From Bulleidia extructa W1219 (lineage in GTDB: Bacteria; Bacillota_I; Bacilli_A; Erysipelotrichales; Erysipelotrichaceae), in NCBI RefSeq assembly GCF_000177375.1, contig NZ_ADFR01000008.1:1-58534 (forward strand): DNA of 58,534 nucleotides. The letters run 5' to 3'. Below the pieces are notes generated by a model, which had not been told where the DNA came from, searched no databases, and saw only the letters and a list, made by a program, of their open reading frames with translations. The translations under genes were made by a program, and so were the position numbers. Below are positions 9,070-16,845 of this stretch, in pieces. Every line of letters starts with the position of its first letter. Positions within the stretch are counted from its first letter, which is position 1.

Positions 9070-10500
9070 ATGGTAAAAAAAGAATGGATTGATAAAATGA
9101 TTCTGCATTATATTTGGATGACGATCGTCATTTTTACATTGATGATGATCTCCCCAGTGCTATCTTTTTTAACAAAAACTCCGTTTTATCATATACAAAC
9201 GTATTTGGGGTTATTCGGCATAGTTCTTTTGGGAATAGATGTGTTGACGCAAAGAAAGAGTTTTAAATCAAAATATGTTTTCTTGTTGTACGGTATCGCT
9301 TTAGTTGCTTTGATGGCGGCGATTAAAACGAGGGAATTTGGGTTGAAAGATAATCTATTTTCAATCACTTGGGCCATCTTGAATTTCTCTCTTTTTTATT
9401 CTGTATCGACTAGAATAGCGAAAGAAAAATGGATCAAGACAATGGATTTTTATTTGAATGTATTGTTTTTGATATGGGGAATCGCTTGTTTGGTTTCGAT
9501 TGCTCAGTTTTTCATGAATATTGGATACACCTATGTCATTAATCCTTTATCTAAAGATGTTTCTGTAGCAAGGCAAGGATTTTTACAGAATCGATTATTC
9601 GGTATTTTTGATCCCATTAACCATGCGGCTTATATTTCTCTGATGTTGTTTATTTTATCTATTTTTGAATTTAGAAAGAAGACCAAGTTTAGATGGGTAT
9701 ATCCGATTTCTTCCGTTGTTTTTTTCATGCACATCGTTCTATGCGGTTCCAGAAGCGCTGGAATTTCATTGGTGGTTTGTTCATTTATTGCTTTCTTTCT
9801 GTTTTATCGGAATCGGTTAGAAAATATTAATTTCAAAAAAAATGTCATGGCATTAGCTTTAAGCGTTTGTTTTATGTTGGTCGTCAATTATTCTCTAAAA
9901 CTGTCTTCAACAGGTCTTTCCTATCTTTCTTCGACATTAAATTTAGGAAGTGAAACTCATTTAGAAAAGAATCCGGATATATTGAATCGAGAGGATGATT
10001 TGAAAGGTAATTTTTCTAATAATCGTTTGGATATTTGGAAAGATTATTTAAACATTCATCAAGAATTTGGGGCGATAGGTCTATCTCCTGGGAACTATAT
10101 GAAATATATAGCCAAACATCATCCTAATTTGTACATTGTAGAGTATATAAAAACAAATTTTCCAAAAAAATTTGCGGCAGGCTCTATTTATCATACACAT
10201 AACGGTTATTTGAAAGTATTTGTTAGTACAGGATATGTCGGAATTCTGACTCTGGTTGCCTTTTTGATATTATGTCTAAAAGATAGTTTTATATATATGA
10301 AAAAGAATCTTCGTTTAAGTGATTTATATGTGTTTTCTTTTTTGATTGTAGTGTCCGGTTTAATTTCTGCTATTTTTGATCAAGGAATTTTCTTCATGGA
10401 AAATACACCGTCCTTTCTTTTCTGGCTATTTGCAGGGATGGTGATGAATAGTTGTATTTCTGAAGGTTCTCCTTTGGAAAAAATGGTAGTCAGTGAATGA
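9070..10500 (+). CDS. Wzy-like O-antigen polymerase/ligase family protein
   Basis: A 476-residue membrane protein with about 10-12 helices. A large extracytoplasmic loop in the second half (around SETHLEKNPDILNREDD through NRLDIWKDY) is typical of the Wzy_C/O-antigen ligase superfamily, including the FGAIGLSPGNY and HNGYLKVFVSTGYVG stretches where such proteins carry conserved residues. It would polymerise repeat units on the outer membrane face. The ATG follows AAAAAAAGGGGG. A terminator follows shortly after the stop, ending the main glycan operon. Confidence 0.83.
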   Translation: MVKKEWIDKMILHYIWMTIVIFTLMMISPVLSFLTKTPFYHIQTYLGLFGIVLLGIDVLTQRKSFKSKYVFLLYGIALVALMAAIKTREFGLKDNLFSITWAILNFSLFYSVSTRIAKEKWIKTMDFYLNVLFLIWGIACLVSIAQFFMNIGYTYVINPLSKDVSVARQGFLQNRLFGIFDPINHAAYISLMLFILSIFEFRKKTKFRWVYPISSVVFFMHIVLCGSRSAGISLVVCSFIAFFLFYRNRLENINFKKNVMALALSVCFMLVVNYSLKLSSTGLSYLSSTLNLGSETHLEKNPDILNREDDLKGNFSNNRLDIWKDYLNIHQEFGAIGLSPGNYMKYIAKHHPNLYIVEYIKTNFPKKFAAGSIYHTHNGYLKVFVSTGYVGILTLVAFLILCLKDSFIYMKKNLRLSDLYVFSFLIVVSGLISAIFDQGIFFMENTPSFLFWLFAGMVMNSCISEGSPLEKMVVSE

Positions 10501-10523
10501 ATATTAAAGTGATGCTTTATGGT

Positions 10524-10560
10524 AAGAGATAGGGGGTTATATCCATATCTCTTTATTTTA
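10524..10560 (+). terminator. Terminator after the wzy-like gene
   Basis: Inverted arms AAGAGATA (10524-10531) and TATCTCTT (10546-10553), with possible extra pairing in the loop, are followed by a T-rich tail. Confidence 0.6.
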
Positions 10561-10595
10561 TAGACTGATTTGAAAAACGTAAGAAAGATGGGCGG

Positions 10596-10624
10596 TTTAA
10601 GTGATATTGGAGATGTGGTATAAT
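10596..10624 (+). promoter_or_regulatory. Extended -10 promoter for the CDP-alcohol gene pair
   Basis: TATAAT at 10619-10624 is preceded by TGG (extended -10), with TTTAAG 17 bases upstream as a weak -35. It lies about 77 bases before the aminotransferase ATG, so the pair has its own promoter. Confidence 0.6.
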
Positions 10625-10700
10625 TTCAGCGTTAATAACAAACAATACTAAATATTTTTAATCTTTGCTATTAATTCAATAAAAAAGAAATGGAGATATT

Positions 10701-11774
10701 ATGTTAAATTTTACAGTTGGTCCTGTTCAATCCAGTGAAGGTGTTCGTGCTATTGGAGCGCAACATGTTCCTTATTTCAGAACACCTGAATTTTCTAAAA
10801 TTATGTTGGAAAATGAAGAATTATTTAAGGAATTTGCAGGTTCTGGGGATAAATCTAGAGTTTTATTTTTGACCGGTTCTGGTACAGCTTCTATGGAAGC
10901 TTCTGTGATGAATTTATTGACGGAGAAAGATAAAGTTTTAGTGGTTAATGGTGGTAGTTTCGGTCAACGTTTTGTGGATATTTGTAAGATTCATGACATT
11001 CCTTATACCGAAATTGTTCCAACAGAATGGGTAGGCTTGAAAAAGAAGGATTTAGATCCGTTTGAGGGGAAAGATTATACAGCATTTCTTGTGAATATTG
11101 ATGAAACATCAACCGGCGTTTTGTATGATATTCAATTGATCTCCGATTTTTGTCGAAGAAATCATTTATTCTTACTGGTAGATTCCATTAGTTCCTTTTT
11201 ATGTGATCCATTGAATATGCAAGAGTGCGGTGTGGATTGTTTGATAACCGGCTCCCAAAAAGCACTGGCTTGTCCACCGGGTATTTCAGTCATGGTTTGT
11301 TCTGAAAGAGCCGTTCAAAAGATTGAAACCAATCAGGTCAAGAGTTTGTATTTTGATTTAAAATTGGCGTTATCAAATGGAAAACGTGGTCAAACACCAT
11401 TTACGCCAGCTGTTGGTACTCTATTACAAATTAACCAACGCTTAAAAGAAATCAAGGAAGCGGGTGGGGTAGAGTCTGAAATTGCTCGTATTCATGAATT
11501 GGCTACGGATTTTAGAAAAAAAATTAAGGACTTTCCATTTGAAATTATTTCAAAATCATTGCCGAATGCCGTAACAGCTTTAAGGCCGACAACGGCTAAC
11601 GCCAGAGATATTTTTAGAATTTTGAAGGATGAATATCAAATATGGGTTTGCCCGAATGGTGGACCTTTAGGGGATATAGTGTTCCGTGTTGGTCATATCG
11701 GGGCTTTGACAAAAGAAGATAATACAACCTTGATCAATGCGTTATCCGATATGAAAAGTCGTCACTTAATTTAA
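10701..11774 (+). CDS. Class V (SPT/AGT/PhnW-type) PLP aminotransferase
   Basis: A 357-residue small-subunit aminotransferase of the alanine–glyoxylate / serine–pyruvate / 2-aminoethylphosphonate group. Seen: the N-terminal FTVGPV segment, [13 protein letters not shown] (59-71) for cofactor phosphate binding, the VDSISS aspartate near 161 and [11 protein letters not shown], whose Lys near 187 should bind PLP. The gene ends directly against the cytidylyltransferase fusion gene. Capsule loci of other bacteria use PLP enzymes to make small phospho-amino-alcohols (ethanolamine or serinol phosphate types) that are then CDP-activated. A comparable role is my inference here; 2-aminoethylphosphonate metabolism is less likely because no other phosphonate gene is present. 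Confidence 0.8.
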   Translation: MLNFTVGPVQSSEGVRAIGAQHVPYFRTPEFSKIMLENEELFKEFAGSGDKSRVLFLTGSGTASMEASVMNLLTEKDKVLVVNGGSFGQRFVDICKIHDIPYTEIVPTEWVGLKKKDLDPFEGKDYTAFLVNIDETSTGVLYDIQLISDFCRRNHLFLLVDSISSFLCDPLNMQECGVDCLITGSQKALACPPGISVMVCSERAVQKIETNQVKSLYFDLKLALSNGKRGQTPFTPAVGTLLQINQRLKEIKEAGGVESEIARIHELATDFRKKIKDFPFEIISKSLPNAVTALRPTTANARDIFRILKDEYQIWVCPNGGPLGDIVFRVGHIGALTKEDNTTLINALSDMKSRHLI

Positions 11775-11786
11775 ATGGAGAAAGCT

Positions 11787-13112
11787 ATGAAAAAAGTAAT
11801 CACTTATGGAACCTACGATCTATTGCATTTTGGTCATATTCGTCTTTTGGAAAGAGCCAAAGCTTTAGGAGACTATTTGGTTGTTGGAGTTACTTCAGAT
11901 GGTTTTGATAAAATTCGTGGAAAAATCAATGTTCAACAGTCTTTGATGGAAAGAATAGAAGCTGTAAAGGCAACAGGGATTGCGGATGAAATTATTGTTG
12001 AAGAATATGAAGGTCAAAAAATTGATGATATTCGTCGCTTAGGAATTGATATATTCACGGTTGGATCAGATTGGGTCGGCTACTTTGATTATTTGAAAGA
12101 ATATTGTGAAGTGGTTTATTTGGATCGAACCAAGGGTATTTCCAGCACAGAAATTCGACAAAAGGATAGAAATGTCCGGCTTGGTTTTGTTGGTGGAAGT
12201 GCTCATAATATTTTAAATAAATATTATATGGAAAGCTTAGTGGTTAATGGTGCTGAAGTGGCCGGTATTTATAATATGGGTCAATCTTTAGAAACATTGA
12301 AAGATAAAAAGGTTCAATTGTTTGAAAGCTACGATACTTTGTTGGATCATTGTGATGCGTTGTATATTGTCTCCAAACCCGAGTTGCATTATGAACACGT
12401 GAAGAAAGCTTTATTGGCAGGGAAACATGTTTTATGTGAAGCTCCGATGGCTTTGCATGTTGAAGAAATTGAAGAGCTTGAAAAATTGGCTGGTGAAAAA
12501 CAACTGATTTTGATGGATGCGATTAAAACAGCTTATGCGACGGCCTATAATCGTCTTTTATTGATTGTGAAGTCAGGGAGAATTGGAGATATTGTGTCGG
12601 TTGATGCCACTTGTACAAGTCTATCTAATTTTGAAGATAAGGAAAAGTATGTTTCGGAAAATTGGAATAGTATTTGTGCTTGGGGTCCAACAGCACTATT
12701 ACCGGTTTTTCAATTGTTAGGCACAAAATACCAAAAAATGCATATGAAATCCTTATATTTGGATCAACATAAGAAATTCGATTCATTTACAAGAATGAGT
12801 TTTGACTATCCGACGGCGGTGGCTAATATTAAAGTTGGTGTTGGTGCTAAATCTGAAGGAGAACTTGTTGTTTCCGGTACGAAGGGGTACATTTATGTAC
12901 CGGCACCATGGTGGAAGACGGATTATTTTGAGATTCGCTATGAGGATCAAGAAAAAAACAAACGATATTTTTACCAATTAGATGGGGAAGGTATTCGGTA
13001 TGAGCTTTCAGCTTTCATCAAGGCTATTTCCTCAAGAACACAAAATAGATTTGTTGATTTTAATGTTAGTAAAGAAATTGTGAAAATGATGGATTATTTC
13101 TATCGCCAATAA
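11787..13112 (+). CDS. Cytidylyltransferase–Gfo/Idh/MocA oxidoreductase fusion
   Basis: A 441-residue two-domain protein. Residues 1-127 match the glycerol-3-phosphate cytidylyltransferase (TagD/GCT) fold: ITYGTYDLLHFGH with the HxGH nucleotide-binding motif at 14-17, VGVTSD, and ISSTEIR near 118-124. From about residue 130 a Rossmann oxidoreductase of the Gfo/Idh/MocA family follows (LGFVGGSA, later AGKHVLCEAP). The usual EKP motif reads EAP, so the family's conserved Lys is absent. The protein could reduce a keto intermediate and load the alcohol phosphate onto CMP. ATG 11787 is chosen because GGAG lies 6 bases upstream; an in-frame ATG at 11775 touches the previous stop but has no good site. 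Substrate unknown. Confidence 0.82.
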   Translation: MKKVITYGTYDLLHFGHIRLLERAKALGDYLVVGVTSDGFDKIRGKINVQQSLMERIEAVKATGIADEIIVEEYEGQKIDDIRRLGIDIFTVGSDWVGYFDYLKEYCEVVYLDRTKGISSTEIRQKDRNVRLGFVGGSAHNILNKYYMESLVVNGAEVAGIYNMGQSLETLKDKKVQLFESYDTLLDHCDALYIVSKPELHYEHVKKALLAGKHVLCEAPMALHVEEIEELEKLAGEKQLILMDAIKTAYATAYNRLLLIVKSGRIGDIVSVDATCTSLSNFEDKEKYVSENWNSICAWGPTALLPVFQLLGTKYQKMHMKSLYLDQHKKFDSFTRMSFDYPTAVANIKVGVGAKSEGELVVSGTKGYIYVPAPWWKTDYFEIRYEDQEKNKRYFYQLDGEGIRYELSAFIKAISSRTQNRFVDFNVSKEIVKMMDYFYRQ

Positions 13113-13156
13113 GGATAGAATGACTATCTTGATAAGAATGAAAATCAAATGAAAGG

Positions 13157-13190
13157 CTAGAATGTTGTAGTTTAAATGTTCTAGTTTTTT
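13157..13190 (+). terminator. Weak terminator after the fusion gene
   Basis: CTAGAA and TTCTAG arms separated by a 16-base loop are followed by a run of six T. The stem is short, so confidence is low. Confidence 0.35.
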
Positions 13191-13306
13191 ATAACTGAAA
13201 ATAAAGAAATAAAACAGATTTGAATTATTTTTTAGAGAATAGAAACTAATGATTAAAAAATGGTAGACTTGGTCGATGTGTTAGAAGAAGGATGATAGAT
13301 CATGCG

Positions 13307-13333
13307 GAAATCCTATTTTTGTCATAGGATTTC
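13307..13333. repeat. 10-bp perfect inverted repeat, no U-tail
   Basis: GAAATCCTAT (13307-13316) and ATAGGATTTC (13324-13333) are perfectly complementary around TTTTGTC. No T-run follows on either strand, so it is not a classic terminator; it could be a protein site or a remnant element end. Confidence 0.6.
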
Positions 13334-13677
13334 ATAAACAAATTGAATGGAAAATTGTCTTATAAGAAGAAAAATTAGGAATAGATGAGAAAAGTCTGTA
13401 AGTAGTTATATTATAGTGCGAGGAAATTTTATTGGAATAGTGGAAATAAAACCTACAACGATTGTTTTGCAAAAAATGTTGAAAATACAGTATTCAAATG
13501 ATTTTGGAGACAGAAAAACAATCTTTCTGCGATACTGGTCTGACACTCAAAACTTCCTAAAGCAAGTTCAAACAGTAGTTGTTGTATGGAGCGAGGCTGT
13601 GACTTACAATGATTGAATGAAAACAAATAAGGTGATAGACTGATTGCAGAGACTTCCATTATTGTGGCGAATGGCTT

Positions 13678-13706
13678 TTGTAGAAATAATAAGTCAATTT
13701 TATAAT
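13678..13706 (+). promoter_or_regulatory. Promoter before the 118-aa protein gene
   Basis: TTGTAG, a 17-base spacer and TATAAT (13701-13706) lie 24 bases before the ATG at 13730. Confidence 0.5.
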
Positions 13707-13729
13707 ACTGATGAGGAGGAAGATTATCA

Positions 13730-14086
13730 ATGAGTTACACAATTTGTCTGTTCACTGTGGGTACAAAGCAGAAAGAACAACAGTTAGGACAACCCGATTT
13801 TTTTGAAAAGGATGAAAATCTGGAAAAATTCACACCGGAGCAACGATTAGAATTGGAAAACCGTTTGTTAAAATATCAATATCAACCAGCAGGAAATCAC
13901 AGTGACGGTAAACTGTTTGAACATCCTGATTTTGGAGAAGCGTTTTTGACAGACAGTGCATTGTATTTTTCAACTTCAAACGACTTTGATTGTATCTTTG
14001 AAGTAGGAATGACAGCATCTGAATTTACAGATACCGGTGAGTTTGCAAAATATGATGTGCAAGAAGGAGGCTGGGAAGAAGTATAG
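13730..14086 (+). CDS. Small acidic cytoplasmic protein of unknown function
   Basis: A 118-residue protein with no signal peptide or membrane segment and a clearly acidic composition (many Asp and Glu). GAGGAGG lies about 9 bases before ATG 13730 and a plausible promoter sits just upstream, so the gene is likely real. I do not recognise the family. Small, acidic, solitary proteins with this look are common among immunity-like or accessory genes, but no partner toxin is visible nearby. The first 30 residues include TVGTKQKEQQLGQPDFFEKD; the C-terminus ends EEGGWEEV-like. It is isolated between a gene-poor spacer and a convergent LCP gene. Confidence 0.65.
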   Translation: MSYTICLFTVGTKQKEQQLGQPDFFEKDENLEKFTPEQRLELENRLLKYQYQPAGNHSDGKLFEHPDFGEAFLTDSALYFSTSNDFDCIFEVGMTASEFTDTGEFAKYDVQEGGWEEV

Positions 14087-14238
14087 AACTGTTCCACGTC
14101 TATGGAGTTGAAATATATTTGTTTAACCGGTTGTGGAATTTTAGAAACAAGAGAACATAAAGGTTATTTAAATTCTTTTACTCTGCCTAGGATGAGAGAT
14201 ACTGAAGGTGTAAGACAAAGTCTTTCCTATATTTTAAG

Positions 14239-14268
14239 AAAAAGCACATATGATAGAATGTGCTTTTT
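14239..14268 (-). terminator. Terminator of the LCP gene (possibly bidirectional)
   Basis: AAAAAGCACA (14239-14248) and TGTGCTTTTT (14259-14268) form a 10-bp perfect stem five bases beyond the LCP stop codon. A-runs on one side and T-runs on the other suit termination in both directions, so it may also end transcription from the 118-aa gene. Confidence 0.8.
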
Positions 14269-14272
14269 AAAG

Positions 14273-15796
14273 TTATTGTTTGGTAGATGTTTTTTTAGAA
14301 GGATCTTTAATGATTTTATCATTTTCCATATCTTGGATCATTTGTTTCAATTTAGAAACTTGATTTGAATCCGGGAAGACGCAAGATAATGGTGTGCCCG
14401 GCAAAGAGGCTGTTCTAAACAGACCGGTAGTACCGGTTAGGCGGTAATTAATGATTTCCCATGATTTATCAGTTGCTAAAGTTTCTGTTCCTAATTGATA
14501 GAAATAGTTAATGTCAGTATCGGTTAGTAAAGATCCGGACAATGATTTCATAATGGCCGGGAATTTTGTGATGGAAGAAGGAGAAGTCACTTTTCTGATA
14601 ATAGCGTTAAGAACCAAGGTTTGGTGCATACCTCTACCAAAGTCGCCATCTTTTAGAGAATACCGTTCCCGAACATAGCCTAAGGCTTCATTACCGTTTA
14701 GATGAATCACACCTTTTGGATAAGTATAGCCACCGGCATTCGTTGCTACAAACCGATATGGATTATTTACATCAATTCCTCCTAAAGCATTAATAATATT
14801 GGAGAAAGTAACGAAATTAACAATCGCATAGTTGTCAATTTTCATATTTAACCAGTTGTTCAAAGACTTCATTGTATTATTGACTCCTTGAACGCCTAAG
14901 TGTGTTAGTTTGTCTTTACCACCACCTAAAGCAAGATTAGGAATCAAAGTATCACGAGGAATGGAAGTAATTAAAACCTGATGAGTTTTGGGATTCACTG
15001 TAACAATCATATTGACATCAAAACGATCTTTTAAAGACAGCTTACCACTTCGAGTATCACTACCTGCTATATAAACAGAGAAGGTACCGTCTTCTAAAGT
15101 GCGACGTTTAATTTCAGGGAGTTTTTCCGTCTTCTTAAAGCTATAGACAACTTTTGTGTCTTTTAGGAATGATTTATATTTATCGTTTGTGGCTAGTAAC
15201 TTCGCTACATCTTCAGGAAGCACCAGTGCTTGTCCTTGATTAGTATAAAGAGCACTAGCGGCTTCTTCGGCAGAAGTTTTTTCAATCAGTTTTATTTCTC
15301 CAATTTGAGATTTAATGGCTTCTAAGCCGGATTTTGTGTCTTCTAAAGAAGTGTTTGTCTGATCCAAAAAAGTCTTATCTTTATAATTCAGTAAGTTATC
15401 GTAAAAGGTAGTATCTTTGAAAATATCTTTATGGGCGGACTTATATTCACTGGTTAAAGCATAGACATTAATGATGGTACTTTGTTCGGTCACTCGTTTA
15501 AAAATTCCTTGAATGTTACTTTGTAAATAAGGCAAAAAACAAGATACCAAAATCATACAAATAGAAAAGAACACATTGAAAAATACGGTTATCTTAGAAA
15601 ACCAATAACGCTTTTTAGTGGTGGATAATAATAATCGATACAATAAGATAGCTGAAACAACTAACACAGAGAAAACCCACCATCGAAAGGGGATGAAAGG
15701 GAAAAACTTTAATACTATAAGAGCTACAATGGAACATAGCAGTAATAAAATCCAAGTTACTCTTCGAAAATCAATACGATTTTTCTTTTTAGCCAT
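14273..15796 (-). CDS. LytR-CpsA-Psr (LCP) family glycopolymer–wall ligase
   Basis: A 507-residue LCP protein. These membrane enzymes transfer undecaprenyl-linked glycopolymers (teichoic acid, capsule) to peptidoglycan on the outer face. The N-terminus is basic, followed by three hydrophobic segments in the first ~90 residues. The LCP domain starts near residue 240: VYIAGSDTRSG, FDVNMIVTVNP, ITSIPRDT with the conserved Arg/Asp, the DNYAIVNF segment, GGIDV, and ALGYVRERY with later GDFGRGMHQ. GGAG precedes the ATG on this strand. It faces the glycan genes across a spacer and is a good candidate for attaching their product to the wall (inference). Confidence 0.92.
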   Translation of the reverse strand: MAKKKNRIDFRRVTWILLLLCSIVALIVLKFFPFIPFRWWVFSVLVVSAILLYRLLLSTTKKRYWFSKITVFFNVFFSICMILVSCFLPYLQSNIQGIFKRVTEQSTIINVYALTSEYKSAHKDIFKDTTFYDNLLNYKDKTFLDQTNTSLEDTKSGLEAIKSQIGEIKLIEKTSAEEAASALYTNQGQALVLPEDVAKLLATNDKYKSFLKDTKVVYSFKKTEKLPEIKRRTLEDGTFSVYIAGSDTRSGKLSLKDRFDVNMIVTVNPKTHQVLITSIPRDTLIPNLALGGGKDKLTHLGVQGVNNTMKSLNNWLNMKIDNYAIVNFVTFSNIINALGGIDVNNPYRFVATNAGGYTYPKGVIHLNGNEALGYVRERYSLKDGDFGRGMHQTLVLNAIIRKVTSPSSITKFPAIMKSLSGSLLTDTDINYFYQLGTETLATDKSWEIINYRLTGTTGLFRTASLPGTPLSCVFPDSNQVSKLKQMIQDMENDKIIKDPSKKTSTKQ

Positions 15797-15822
15797 ACAA
15801 AACTCCTTTTTTTATCTCTCTA

Positions 15823-15851
15823 ATACTACCATAGAAGAGAAATTGCTGGAA
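15823..15851 (-). promoter_or_regulatory. Possible promoter for the LCP gene
   Basis: On the minus strand TTCCAG, 17 bases and TAGTAT preceded by TGG (extended -10) lie 27 bases before the start codon. The -35 is weak. Confidence 0.4.
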
Positions 15852-15919
15852 TTTAAATTTTCAGGAATAGGATTCTCATTTTCCAGAGTAATACTAAAAA
15901 CTTTTAAAATCAGCAAATT

Positions 15920-15947
15920 AAAAAGAGAAATGTGTATTTCTCTTTTT
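15920..15947 (-). terminator. Terminator overlapping the stop of the NrdI-like gene
   Basis: AAAAAGAGAAA (15920-15930) and TTTCTCTTTTT (15937-15947) form an 11-bp stem whose outer end includes the stop codon of the minus-strand gene; it reads into a T-rich stretch on that strand. Confidence 0.7.
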
Positions 15948-16326
15948 ACAATTGATTCAATTTAGCTTCTAACGCAGAAATCATTTCTTTGATTTTCGTT
16001 TCATCCGCATTACTTCCGCTACCATTGATGATCGCTAAAATAGGGACGTGGTATTCTTGTGAAATTTTAACACCGGCATAACCGTATGTTTTATAGTGAC
16101 GTTCAATAGAACCGGTTGCGACAACCGCCTTTAAGTATTCCTGATTTTTTTGTAAGAATTTTTCAACCATTTCAGGTATTTCTCCAACTTTATCAGAATA
16201 AGTCACCAGTACAAACGGTTCACTGACTTGTTCAGAACCGTCCACGATCTTAAGAGTGGATTCATATCCTAATGCATTCACTAAAGCTTCTGTTTTGCCT
16301 TGACGGCTTGCATAGACAACCAACAT
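15946..16326 (-). CDS. NrdI-like flavodoxin
   Basis: A 126-residue single-domain flavodoxin-like protein. MLVVYASRQGKTEALV matches an FMN phosphate loop, PFVLVTYSDKVGEIPEMVEKFL matches the second loop, and LKAVVATGSIERHYKTYGYAG with ISQEYHVPILAIINGSG resembles NrdI, the flavodoxin that helps assemble the Mn(III)2-tyrosyl cofactor of class Ib ribonucleotide reductase. No nrdE or nrdF is in the window, so it is an orphan here. The start has AAGGAG 8 bases upstream and a clear promoter at 16359-16387. A general flavodoxin role is the alternative. Confidence 0.75.
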   Translation of the reverse strand: MLVVYASRQGKTEALVNALGYESTLKIVDGSEQVSEPFVLVTYSDKVGEIPEMVEKFLQKNQEYLKAVVATGSIERHYKTYGYAGVKISQEYHVPILAIINGSGSNADETKIKEMISALEAKLNQL

Positions 16327-16358
16327 ATTTTTTTCTCCTTTATTCTTTATGTGACTCC

Positions 16359-16387
16359 ATTATAAGAAAGAAAAATCATACAAACAA
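16359..16387 (-). promoter_or_regulatory. Promoter of the NrdI-like gene
   Basis: On the minus strand TTGTTT (16382-16387), a 17-base spacer and TATAAT (16359-16364) lie about 33 bases before the start codon. Confidence 0.65.
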
Positions 16388-16513
16388 AAGATATGCCCAA
16401 CATGAATGACTCAATGGAGAAGGATGGTTTTGAGGTCAATTTTTTAGTGGTGATTAGGAATATCAGTCATAGAATGTTTTATAATAAAATATATCAGAAT
16501 AGAAAAAGGAGAA

Positions 16514-16774
16514 ATGATGAAACCAAAGACACTGAAAATGATGGGATGGATAGCAACGGGTACGGCTATGCTTATGTACATCTCTTATTTACCTCAAATC
16601 ATTCATAATATACATGGGGTTAAAAGTGGGTTCTTACAACCTATGGTTGCGGCAATCAATTGTGTTTTATGGGTTAGTTATGGCTTTTTTCAAGAGAAAA
16701 AAGATTGGCCTATTGTGATTGCCAATTTGCCGGGTGTGATACTTGGCACTATCGCTGCGATGACTGCTTTATAA
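16514..16774 (+). CDS. SemiSWEET family sugar transporter
   Basis: An 86-residue membrane protein with three hydrophobic helices, the size of a bacterial SemiSWEET half-transporter, which works as a homodimer to carry sugars. The PQ-loop signature is present (YISYLPQIIHN, with PQ at about 27-28), followed by a GVKSGFLQPM turn, the NCVLWVSYG helix and a final helix with LPGVILG. AAAGGAG lies just upstream; ATG 16517 is an equally possible start with better spacing. It stands alone, divergent from the NrdI-like gene. The substrate is not readable. Confidence 0.87.
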   Translation: MMKPKTLKMMGWIATGTAMLMYISYLPQIIHNIHGVKSGFLQPMVAAINCVLWVSYGFFQEKKDWPIVIANLPGVILGTIAAMTAL

Positions 16775-16782
16775 GCGGAAAC

Positions 16783-16845
16783 AAGAAATATATGATACTT
16801 CAAATCTTTAGTGATGTGTTCGCTTGAAACTGAAAGAAGTAAATA
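16783..16845 (+). repeat. Leader copy 1 (upstream of the 319-aa orphan gene)
   Basis: The 63 bases before ATG 16846 align with the 64 bases before ATG 17993. They share an exact 18-mer, AATCTTTAGTGATGTGTT (16803-16820), about 33 of the first 38 bases, and a similar purine-rich ribosome-site region. Confidence 0.75.

Larger units (their letters stand above)
13113..13677. other. Gene-poor spacer with one strong inverted repeat
   Basis: About 600 bases between the glycan locus and the next gene. Apart from the weak terminator at 13157 and a 10-bp perfect inverted repeat at 13307-13333, no convincing gene is seen. A 66-codon GTG-start frame at 13416-13616 has no good ribosome site and no family resemblance. 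The stretch may be decayed coding DNA. Confidence 0.5.

Noticed and set aside
13416-13616. 66-codon GTG-start frame in the gene-poor spacer
   Set aside because: No proper ribosome site, no recognisable motif, and an unremarkable composition; an overlapping frame exists on the other strand.
14102-14368. 88-codon frame overlapping the LCP gene end
   Set aside because: No ribosome site, runs through the terminator hairpin and antisense to the LCP gene.
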